A stretch of DNA of 64,000 bases, taken from positions 2,666,001-2,730,000 of the forward strand of contig NC_089432.1 of NCBI RefSeq assembly GCF_026210795.1, in the 5' to 3' direction. The position numbers and the translations under genes are program-made. This document shows positions 36,134 through 45,145 of this stretch, in pieces; the stretch's first letter is position 1; every line of letters starts with the position of its first letter. The notes beneath the pieces were generated by a model. It had not been told where the DNA came from. It saw nothing but the letters and a program-made list of their open reading frames with translations, and did not search any database. Source of the DNA: Rhizophagus irregularis. Its lineage: Eukaryota; Glomeromycota; Glomeromycetes; Glomerales; Glomeraceae.

Positions 36134-37012
36134 ATGAAACTTATTAATAATGGTGTCTTGCAGAAAGGCATGTCTATTTCCCGAATTGATAATGAAGATG
36201 CATTTCAAATATATAAATTTTACAATTATATGACCTTAATAAATAACACAGACCTTGATTCAGATGATGGATCTGAAGTAACTTCGCCACTTAAGGCAGA
36301 AAATGTATACTTAATTACAGGAAAATTTTCAACAACTCAAGATGGTTCAATAAACGTCTCTATTACAACTAATGTACAACTCCTTATCGATAAGGAAGAT
36401 ATTCCTATAATAAAACCAACTGTACATCTTCTTGGAAAGACTTTGGGGTATGCAGAATTAACAGAAAGTGGATATACTTTACAAATACAAGTAAAGCCAT
36501 ATTTATCTAAGGATCAATTTACTCCATTTACTGTAAATTTAACTCACCCACCAAATGGGCGATTTAAGAACGCGTTAACAAAAGCCAGAAAAAATTCAAC
36601 AGTTCATACAACAGGAGTATTTTTTTTTGCAAAAGATCAATTATACTGTGAAATTTTGGAATTTCAGTTTGTATCAGCAAAAATAGAATCAGATAACAGT
36701 ATTGTAGTTCCATGGAAATCAAAATCTGATTCACGTAATGAAGGATCTTCAAAATCTGTTATAGAACAAAGAATTTCTCTCATACAACAGAATTCAACAA
36801 CACAACCATCATTGTCAATGACATCAACTAAAAATAAACATAAAACAAATATGACTAAAATAACAGATATTTCAAGATCTTTGCTATTACAAAATCAACA
36901 AAGTGATGAAATTCATGATAGTGAAATTTCTATTACAAATGAAGAAAATGAAGAAAGAATTAATGAAAATATTGAAGAAAATGAAAAAAGAAATGAAAAT
37001 ATAAGAAAATGA
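36134..37012 (+). CDS. OB-fold-like protein near Helitron genes, ends eroded
   Basis: A 292-residue frame. Its core has alternating beta-type stretches ending in glycine turns (NVYLITGKFS, KPTVHLLGKT, TVHTTGVFFF, QLYCEILEF), which I read as an OB-fold (single-stranded-DNA-binding type); this is inference. It has the same order of segments as the gene at 42518-43569, including GKF, KP and GVFFF/AGFFEG, so the two are paralogues. Comparison suggests the ancestral start is at 36088 (MIANITTIV), put out of frame by one extra base near 36140. At the 3' end an acidic EN repeat runs into a TGA, while a basic tail (STRGRKKQKLNN) continues in another frame to 37117. It lies on the opposite strand between the Rep and helicase ORFs. 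Likely a weakly decayed copy. Confidence 0.55.
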   Translation: MKLINNGVLQKGMSISRIDNEDAFQIYKFYNYMTLINNTDLDSDDGSEVTSPLKAENVYLITGKFSTTQDGSINVSITTNVQLLIDKEDIPIIKPTVHLLGKTLGYAELTESGYTLQIQVKPYLSKDQFTPFTVNLTHPPNGRFKNALTKARKNSTVHTTGVFFFAKDQLYCEILEFQFVSAKIESDNSIVVPWKSKSDSRNEGSSKSVIEQRISLIQQNSTTQPSLSMTSTKNKHKTNMTKITDISRSLLLQNQQSDEIHDSEISITNEENEERINENIEENEKRNENIRK

Positions 37013-37124
37013 AGAGAGAAACGAAAATATTAAAAAAAAAATAATACACCAAAAATTTCAAATTCAACAAGAGGTAGAAAAAAACAAAAACTAAATAATG
37101 TTTATGAACTAACGTAACCCAGTA

Positions 37125-37745
37125 ATAATCTTTTCTTTAATTTTTTTTATTATCTGTTCTTTATATTTTATATGTAATAAGTGCTATATTTATTTTTTTT
37201 AATGAAATAAAAAACGTATTTTATTTTTTATGTCAAAGAAAAGTGGTTTAAAAAAAAATTTGAAGTCTACGTAAAATTTAATTGCTGATCATGTTACACA
37301 TGTCATAGATCACCTGACAAATACGAACTGTTTTTAAAATTCTTTTTTTATTATCTATTGTTTTTTATATTTTATATGTAATAAGTACTTTATTTATTTT
37401 TCAATGAAATAAATGAAATAAAAGAAGTTGCATTTATTTTATTTTTATATCAAAGTATAATTAGTTCAAAAAAAAAAATTTGAAGTCAACGAAGTCAACG
37501 TAAAATTTAATTGCTGATCGTACTATTATGCATGTCATAGATCACCTGACAAATACGAACTGTTTTTAAAATTCATTTTTATTATCTGGTATTTTTTATA
37601 TCTTATATGTAATAAACATTATATTTATTTATTTTTTATTAAAAAAAAAATTGAAGTTATTGTAAAATTTAATTGTTGATCCTTAATAATAATATTACAA
37701 ATATATGTTATAGATCACTGATCATATATATACGAACTATTAAAA
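37125..37745. repeat. ~230-bp tandem array, three copies
   Basis: Units contain TTTTATATGTAATAAG, GAAGTCTACGTAAAATTTAA, TTGCTGATC and GTCATAGATCACCTGACAAA. They start at about 37130, 37345 and 37580; the third is more diverged. With the array at 34700-35480 they flank the OB-fold-like gene on both sides. Confidence 0.75.
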
Positions 37746-37818
37746 CTTTCATAATAATTTGATTACTAATAATTTTTTTAATAATTTATTACTAACATTA
37801 AATCAATAAAACTGAATC

Positions 37819-37947
37819 AGATGTCCTAAATGGGATCAAATTCAAACAATGAATTTAAATAGAGATGCATTCAAAGTAGATCCAAATGTGATTAAAGAAT
37901 ATTCTCGCTTGGAACAAATAGCATCACAACCGCTTCCTATTTCATAA
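37819..37947 (+). pseudogene. C-terminal coding relic with EY..LE..A..P.PI motif
   Basis: Forty-two codons and a stop read RCPKWDQIQTMNLNRDAF, then VDPNVIKEYSRLEQIA and SQPLPIS. The same terminal pattern occurs at 20580-20728. No upstream exon is visible in this window. The parent is unrecognised; a repeated family carried with mobile DNA is likely. Confidence 0.4.
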
Positions 37948-38030
37948 ACAAACCTAGATTATCATGTTATCAGTTATCATATAAGTATAATAAAGCAATT
38001 AGGGGTTCTTTAAAAAAAATGTTTATTTGA

Positions 38031-40531
38031 CTATGCATTTATGCTCATGTTACACCTAATTTTATTTTGAAGGCTGCCGCCAGGCGGCCATAGTGGTACA
38101 GTTCTAGTTCTAACAAAACGATTTTTCTTATCAATATAATATATTCCACCTGTTGGTTGATTTTTTTGAATAACATATTTACGATGATATATAGGATATA
38201 TCATATTGTCAAAAATATCTTTAGTTGGCCTATCAAAATATTTATCAATTGCATCATCCCAGTATGGAGATAATTGTTCTTCTTGTTGTAATAAATAGGG
38301 TGGTTTAACTGATTTATTTCTTATTTCAGAAGGAATAGATGGAAGAAATTCAACAGCAATTGATGATCGACATATTGAATATCCAAGTAAAAGAATCATT
38401 AATTCCATTGATCCAAGACGTCTAGCTAAAACATGTTTTCTAAATGCATCAGGTTCACGAATATCAAAATATTCTGTAGGTTCAGACTTTGTAACATATT
38501 TTGTCATATATTTTGCAAACTGACATGTTGTTACATATTGAAAATTTACATGGCCATTCCATAAAAGTAATGTTGGTGCGTGGTAAGGAACTACATATAA
38601 ATCTTCTTCTTTAGTACGTCGATAAATATATCTTAAAGAATTGGGATCTTCATAAGTGGTATTTGAATAAGGTTGTGGAAAACCTTTTTTACAGCGTGAT
38701 CCAGGTAGTGCAGGACCTCCACAATGTGAATTACATGTATGAATTTGATGCTTTTTAACTAATTCATATAATTCTGGTTCTAAATCAGGATCAGGCATAT
38801 CAGCTCTAATAACATTAGAATCAATTAATTCTGGAATTGACTTGGACAAATATGCAATACCATGTGTATGAATTGCTCCACGATTCTGAAATTCATCTCG
38901 TTCAAAATGATGTAACCAATTACCCCAATCTGTTAAATTTGGATTTTTCCAAAGATATTGATGTATTGATGATAAACGATGATGATAATGCAAGTAAGTA
39001 TGAAAAGGTCTATTGGAAGGTAAAGTATCTTTATTATCAGTTTTTGATAAGATTTTATGTAAATGTGTCCAATGATTTTCAGCCATTGTTACAGTATAAA
39101 AAATTTGAGGAAGACCAAATCCTTGAACCATTGTATTAATATGATATTCTTTTTGACGAAAATAAGAATCTCCTGTTCTTATATATGAAGGCACAGTTGT
39201 TGTTTTTGTTTCATCAATAATAGGACGACCAGTATAAACACTATTAGTAATAAAATCTGCAGTTGTTAATTGATGTGATAAAGAAATATTTCGTTGATTT
39301 AATATTCGAGTTTATTTTGATGATTTCTTAACTTTTCAAGTGTTAAATAAATATAATGGGGCCAATACCAAGATAAGCGCCATCTAGGATCAGGACAAAG
39401 GAGCAAAGATTTTGCATAATTACCTAAGCTATCTATATTTCGCCTTGTATTTTCATCATTTTTATAAAAACCTTTTCCATATGGAAAAAGATCAGGAAAT
39501 AAAAGTGGTTCAATATTTTCATCGTAAAATGATATTGGCAATTTTTTATTATTAGGATCAGTTAAGAATCCAGCCATTAATCGAGAATAATGATAATCTT
39601 CATTATGAATTTCTGTATCAAAATCATAAGGAGGTAATACAATTGCAGAAGGACGTGAATTAATATTAAATATGGGTTGTTCTTGGTCTTGAGAAAGTTC
39701 ACTAGATGTGGCAGTTGGAAAAATAACTGGTGGTCCATCCCATGTACCATGATTGACTAAAGTTTGATATGGTTTAAAATAGGGATTGTGATTACGTAAC
39801 CATATTGCTGCATCATTAAGTGAAGGATGATACCATGAATTTGAATTATTATTACTTAATATAGCACCAATAGTACCAGAATATAATGCAAGGGCATTAC
39901 TATTTTTTGAATAATTAAAGGTTCCAGTTAAATGTCGATAATTTGTATAAGCATTACTGTTAGGAACTCAACCTAGTGAACAACTGAGATGAATAGGTGA
40001 AAGGTAAATTCGATGATACAGGGATACATTTTGAATTTCATCAGGAATAGGATCAGGAATTGGAATTTTAAGACGATTATTAGAATTATAGCAAGAAGAA
40101 CATGTTGCTATACGTTTGGGCTTTGATTCATCAGGATGAAATACTAATTTAATTTGGGAATTGTTTTGGTAAACTTTTTCTAAGGGATATTGATATGTTT
40201 CATTATATAATTCCCATTTTGCTTTTTTTGGATATTGTAAACGAGAACAATAGCTGCATGGAACACATGGAAATTGAGTAAGAACATTTTTATCAAAATT
40301 AATTTTTAAATTATTGAGTTTTGTAGAAGGTCTCCAAGGTGGAAAATAAGCTCGAAAAGTTATATTTGAAGGAGATGAAGAGAATTGAGTTGGAATACGA
40401 GAATGGTCTGCATTAGCAGTTTGACGTACTGCAAAGCTTGAAAATAAAGAATTATCAAAATCTTCATTCAAATAAGATTCAGATTCATGATCAGATAATT
40501 CAACTCTCTAACGATTAATATTTAAATCCAT
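38031..40531 (-). pseudogene. Helitron Rep (HUH/Y2 nuclease) pseudogene
   Basis: The minus strand holds the N-terminal and Rep parts of a Helitron RepHel protein. From the ATG at 40531 the frame meets TAG at 40508-40510, continues through a CxxC-rich N-terminal region (CSYCSRL, CSSC), meets TGA at 39968-39970, stays in frame through LLFPDLFPYGKGF to a TAA at 39299-39301, then shifts frame near 39305 into the Rep core. The core has the HUH pair in RGAIHTHG (39194-based residues 109 and 111), C/H residues of a zinc-like knuckle, and the two catalytic tyrosines in KYMTKYVTK (228 and 232). The frame ends at 38031 shortly after FVRTRT, before the helicase. Role when intact: nicking and joining of single-stranded DNA for rolling-circle transposition. 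Two nonsense codons and one frameshift make it non-functional as it stands. Confidence 0.85.
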
Positions 40532-40679
40532 AGTTTAAAACAGATATATACTTCTAAATAGTTATCAGTATTATTAAAAAAAAGAAAGTAAAAGTGAGAC
40601 TATTTATACTGTTTAAAATCTTATACCTTGCTATTTGATTTTAATATAATTTAACTGTGACATACATTGTTTTCTATTT

Positions 40680-41010
40680 TGTGGCGCATACTATTTTTAT
40701 CTGTATTGTATATTATTTTATTCTATTTCGCTAAAATCCATCCCACCAAAGCCATTTTACTAAAAGTTTGTGGCGCATACTATTTTTATCTGTATTGTAT
40801 ATTATTTTATAATGGTATCGGAACTTTCCACTGATATCCATTTCGCTAAAATCCATCCCACCAAAACCATTTTACTAAAAGGTTGTTTCGCCAAAGGAAT
40901 ACTTTGCCGAAGGGATGCTTCACCAAAATATCATTTTACCGAAACCAATTTCACCAACTTCTATTTTGCTGAAGCCATTTTACCAAATGAACATTTCACT
41001 GAATGTTCGC
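40680..41010. repeat. duplicated block plus CCATTTTACC/GAA-type short tandem repeats
   Basis: An 80-90 bp block beginning GTGGCGCATACTATTTTTAT occurs twice (about 40680 and 40769). After it, 15-16 bp units of the form CCATTTTACTAAA / ATTTCGCCAAA / CCGAA repeat for about 180 bp. The 96-residue plus frame at 40770-41060 is a product of these units (Lys-Thr-Ile / Phe-Thr-Glu patterns) and is not called a gene. Confidence 0.65.
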
Positions 41011-41285
41011 CAAAAAATTATTTATTCTATTTGGTTATTTTATTATTTGTACTAAAATAGTATATAAGAATTTTCTCTAGAGAAAAATTTTTTAAATTAA
41101 ACATTGTTTATAATACATCAATCTTTTTTTACTTAATTTTTCGTGAATAAATGTTTTCAGGATCTAAAGTTATTTTTTATTGCTTAGAAATTAATATCAG
41201 TTACAATATTAAAGTTATAATATCCTGGAAAAAAAAAATCTCTAAAAATAATTTATTTTTTTATTTTCATTGCGCGATGAATATT

Positions 41286-41463
41286 TCTCAATTTTTTTTT
41301 GTTGTTTTTTTTTGTTTATTTTTTTTTTTGTTTATTTTTTTTTTTTGTTTATTTTTTTTTTGTTTATTTTTTTTTTGTTTATTTTTTTTTTGTTTATTTT
41401 TTTTTTTGTTTTATTTTATTTTTTTTTGTTTATTTTTTTTTTTGTTTATTTTTTTTTGTTTAA
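41286..41463. repeat. (T8-9)GTTTA simple repeat
   Basis: About a dozen T-runs of 8-10 bases are separated by GTTTA. The Phe/Leu-only frames at 41151-41510 and 41270-41506 come from it. Confidence 0.9.
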
Positions 41464-41509
41464 TTGCTACCATTTTCGGCGAAATGGAATTCGGCGAAAT
41501 AGCTAACTA

Positions 41510-41645
41510 ATTTTATTCATGGCGTATAACATTATTTCTAATTTTGTTCATGGCGTATAGTAAACATTATTTTCTAATGTTGTTCATGGCGTATATCATA
41601 ACCAATTTTGTTTGTGGCGTATATCATTTTGTTCATGGCGTATAT
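41510..41645. repeat. TTTTGTTCATGGCGTATA tandem repeat
   Basis: Five copies of an 18-bp core, TTTTGTTCATGGCGTATA with minor changes, are spaced by 10-25 bp. The GGCGTATA core resembles the GGCGCATA of the block at 40680, so both may mark the two ends of one decayed element. Confidence 0.7.
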
Positions 41646-41924
41646 GACTAAAATTGCCTACCGAAACAATGTCAAAATGTCATTCCGAACGCCAAAATAG
41701 TTTTGGCAGTAATATTATTTCAAATTTATAAGAAACGTTTCTAATTAACTAAAAGTAAAAATAATCAGTTTCACAATAAGTGAAACTTACCATTTTCATT
41801 TTCATGTTCGCTTGAAACCTATAATATATTTTTAATTAGAAATGTTTAAAAAAATATATTAAGTTTTGCAACACAACTTTTGCGAAACTTACTATTTAAA
41901 TTTGCAAAAATCCAGTTATTAAGA

Positions 41925-42300
41925 AAAGTTCGAGCGAACTTTTCTTGGATCACATGAATTGTATGTTATATTATTTTAAGAAAAGTTCGAGCGAACTTTT
42001 CTTAGATCACATGAATTGTATTAAAGTGAACTAAAAGACCCGCCTAAAAAAAGACAACAAACTTGTATATTTTTACTGTATTGTATATTTTTACTTATAT
42101 TTTTTTTAATTTTTTTTTAACTTTTCTTGGATCATATGAATTGTATGTTATATTATTTTAAGAAAAGTTTGAGCGAACTTTTCTTAGATCACATGAATTG
42201 TATTAAAGTGAACTAAAAGACCCGCCTAAAAAAAGACAACAAACTTGTATATTTTTACTGTATTGTATATTTTTACTTATATTTTTTTTAATTTTTTTTT
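41925..42300. repeat. 182-bp tandem repeat with 26-bp palindrome
   Basis: GATCACATGAATTGTATTAA recurs at 42005 and 42187, a period of 182 bp, with a further partial copy at 41948. Each unit carries AAGAAAAGTTCG-AG-CGAACTTTTCTT, a perfect 12-bp-arm palindrome in two copies and one-base mismatched in the third. Confidence 0.8.
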
Positions 42301-42517
42301 AATTTTTTTTTATTATTCCACATATATATTTTTATTATTGTAGAAGAAATTGAAAAAGCAAAAAAAATATGAATTGAATGATGTAAAAAGTATATAGGAA
42401 CGTAATGACTGCAAAAATAAAACAAAAAAAAATTTTTAAACGAAAAAAAAAAATTCAAGAAATTTTTCGACAGCAAAAAAATTTGAATGGAAAAATTTAA
42501 GTTCTAAATTTCAAAAT

Positions 42518-43569
42518 TTACTTTTTTGCACGACCTCCACGTTTCCCACGACCTCCACGCTTGCCACTACCTCCTTTTTCACTATATGGCTGGTTTTCTT
42601 CAATAGGTTTGCTGGCAGATAGATCAGATTCATCATCTGTTAAACATAGATCCGATAGTTGTCGCTTTTTTTTAGGTGATTTATCATTTACAATACTAAT
42701 CGGATCTTCTTCAGTATCGCTCTCATTTTGCGTATCTTCTATTGTAATGATTGAATCGTTCTTTGTAATAGAAGATTCAGAGGAAAATCTGTTCCTTCTT
42801 TGCGCAAATATGTTAGTTGATGGTGACGCCACTGGGGACGATGAAGGACGATTGTCAGAACTTGGGTGTCGGAATCTTGCATCGTAATCTATAATCTTTG
42901 CATCAATCTGAGCATATGTGGCAGTTGATGCATTCTCGACGGTAGAATACATGCCTTCAAAGAAACCGGCAACAAAAAAATTGGCGTAAGATGCCCATTT
43001 ATCATTTAAATAGTCGAACTATTTGGCATCTTTCAGATACCCAACCTCAAAATTAATATATCGTGCTTCTTTATGAAAGGGCGTATATATGAGTGAACGG
43101 GTTTTGACAAACTTTATATTATTGAAAATAGTCACCAGCTCGTATGCTGAGGTTGCGATCCTTATAAACGGCTTTGTAGCTGGGATTTTTAATGGATCCC
43201 ATTCTAGAGGTTCATTATCTCGACCCAACTTCGGTTCGATCACATTGGCCATCTCTATAACGACCTATTTTATACGAAAAAAAATAAATATGAAAATATA
43301 ATACAATAATTTTGTTACAATTATTATTACATAAAACCAATACTTACGAGTAGTTTTTGGTCATCAATCGTGAATTTACCTCCGAACAACACAAGATCAC
43401 CCTCTCTGAATGATTCGTTATATTCATGCATTGCGTTGGTGAACTGCTTGAAACCGAAAACGATATTATCGTTAGATACTTTCTCTCTGTAAACAGCCTC
43501 TCCATATATAATTTGTGATGAAGACTTTAATCTCGTTACAAGACCAATAACTGTTAGCGTAGAAGTCAT
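42518..43569 (-). pseudogene. OB-fold-like protein gene with in-frame stop
   Basis: Two exons, 43348-43569 and 42518-43264, joined by a GTAAGT...TAG intron in phase 0. The product starts MTSTLTVIGLVTRL, continues with REGDLVLFGGKFTID and KPFIRIATSAY, meets TAG at 43019-43021, and continues in the same frame with YANFFVAGFFEG. A disordered Ser/Pro/Asp tail with a KKKR patch follows, then a GGRGKRGGRAKK basic end typical of nucleic-acid binding. The frame is open on both sides of the single TAG, so it is one gene with a nonsense change (or a stop read by recoding). It is a paralogue of the plus-strand gene at 36134-37012 and lies 2 kb upstream of the Rep ORF. Nuclear ssDNA or RNA binding is inferred from fold pattern and tail. 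Confidence 0.6.
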
Positions 43570-43684
43570 ATTAGAAAAAAAAACTTTAGCAAAAAAGTGA
43601 AAATTCGAAAAACGCAAAAAAGGAGTTAAAAGATGCGAAAAAAAGAGATTCGTTAAATATCTATAAATACGAATGGCTACGGAA

Positions 43685-43815
43685 TGTTCCCAACATCTAT
43701 TTTCCCGATGTAACCTTTTCCCGATAACGGTTTCCCAACAAGACAAATTCCTGAATGGACATTTTCCCGAAAAGAACTTTTCCGACATGATATTTTCCCG
43801 ACATGTCAATTTCTG
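43685..43815. repeat. TTTTCCCGA short tandem repeats
   Basis: Eight or so TTTTCCC-G-A units of 14-20 bp (TATTTTCCCGATGTAACC, TTTTCCCGATAACGG, TTTTCCCGACATG) repeat irregularly. They give the long frame upstream of the OB-fold-like ATG, so I placed the start at 43569, not at 43809. Confidence 0.7.
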
Positions 43816-44325
43816 AAATCAGATTACGTAAATGATTTTTACCGCGAAAAATTAAAATAAATTTTTATATAATAAAAATAAATTTTTTTATATAATAAAT
43901 AAATTAATGATCTTTTGAAAACCAATTCTTTATGGAATTTTACAGCTTAAAATTTCATAATATTAATTTTCCAAAATTACATAAACATCACAGTAGTGTG
44001 GTAAGATTATCTCACTATGCATAAGCTAATCATATGATTATCTAAGATTGTTAAAATTTTTTATTAATTATTTATTATTAAGTTATTCTAATAATACACA
44101 GTATACAAAAGAACTAAAGTATGTTATTATATTTTTTATTTGTTATAAAAAAATTGCCCATTTTTTATTTTTTATTTTTATTAATAGAAAATCCAGATCG
44201 TAGTAAAATTACAAGGATAACATAATAAATGAATCGAAAGTAATTCTATCACTAACGCCCAAAAGTGCGACGTTTTCTAGCCTTTTTAGGATAAGAAAGG
44301 AATAAAAAAATTGCCCATTAATTAT
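43816..44325. other. intergenic, no supported gene
   Basis: AT-rich. Nothing with coding or structural support was seen. Confidence 0.5.
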
Positions 44326-45145
44326 TCTTAATGTGATATCCTTTTTAAAGATATATCATCTTTCTGACTTTTGACCGGATCACTGTAAAAAAAAAAATTA
44401 ATATAGTTTTTTTTTAATGAAGTTTAAAGATTTTGAAAACTTACCATTATGAAATCAAAGCTAAAAGAAAAAAAGAAAAAAATGAAGCATTAATTAAATG
44501 TTTCGTTAAATTCATTAAAATCAAAAAAAGAAAAATGAATAAGAAAAACTTACTGCCAAAGCCGTCTTAAATCCACAATTACAAAAGTAAAAAAAACAAA
44601 GGAAAAGATAATATATATTTCGTTTCATTAAAGATAAGAAATATAAATTAAGAAGAATGGACCACTTATCATAACTTGACGTCCTACCAGATGTTAAACT
44701 ACAAGAGTAGAAGAATAAAATATTATTAAATATTCTGTTTTGTTAAAAATAAAAAATAAATAAAAGAAGATTTAAACATCTACCAAAACCCTATATCCGT
44801 AACAAAAGCTACAAAAGAAAAAATCGAACTGTTAGAAACAGTTCGTCACACTGAAGCTTTCACTTATCCAAAGGCTCAGAATGTTTTCATCGAATTTCGC
44901 GTCCAAAAAGTTGAGGAATAGCCCGTCTAAAGAAGAAAAAAAAAGAAATTAATAGCTTTTTTTTGAAAGACGTGAGTCATCCAACCTTCAACTTACCGTT
45001 TCAGAGTTTCAGACCAAAATCCAAGTTCAACTAAAGAAAAAAAAAGAAAGGACCGTTGATAACATACTCATAATAAAAAAACCACGAATCCACTTTTTCA
45101 ACTTACCATTCCAGAATTTTTGGCTGAAATTTGAGTCCAGGCGAA
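44326..45145 (-). other. array of mini-exon-like blocks with splice borders
   Basis: On the minus strand a repeated layout occurs: pyrimidine tract, YAG, 16-59 nt block, then GTAAGT-like donor. Blocks (high to low): ending 45107; 44997-45030; 44868-44926; 44784-44808; 44670-44698; 44554-44578; 44445-44460; and a terminal block from 44382 whose frame DPVKSQKDDISLKRISH ends in a stop. Two donors read ATAAGT (after 44868 and 44670) and one acceptor reads TAA, as if mutated from consensus. Intervals between blocks are about 60-105 nt, a usual intron size here. I could not chain the blocks into one frame, so this is either a decayed micro-exon gene, a non-coding spliced transcript, or a tandemly duplicated intron-exon unit. 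Confidence 0.45.

Noticed and set aside
40770-41060. 96-residue plus frame with regular Phe-Thr-Glu pattern
   Set aside because: Derived from 15-16 bp minisatellite units with no domain.
41151-41510. Phe/Leu-rich plus frames
   Set aside because: Produced by the (T8-9)GTTTA simple repeat; no coding meaning.
43570-43809. N-terminal extension of the OB-fold-like frame to an upstream ATG
   Set aside because: The extension is composed of TTTTCCCGA minisatellite; the ATG at 43569 matches the paralogue start pattern.
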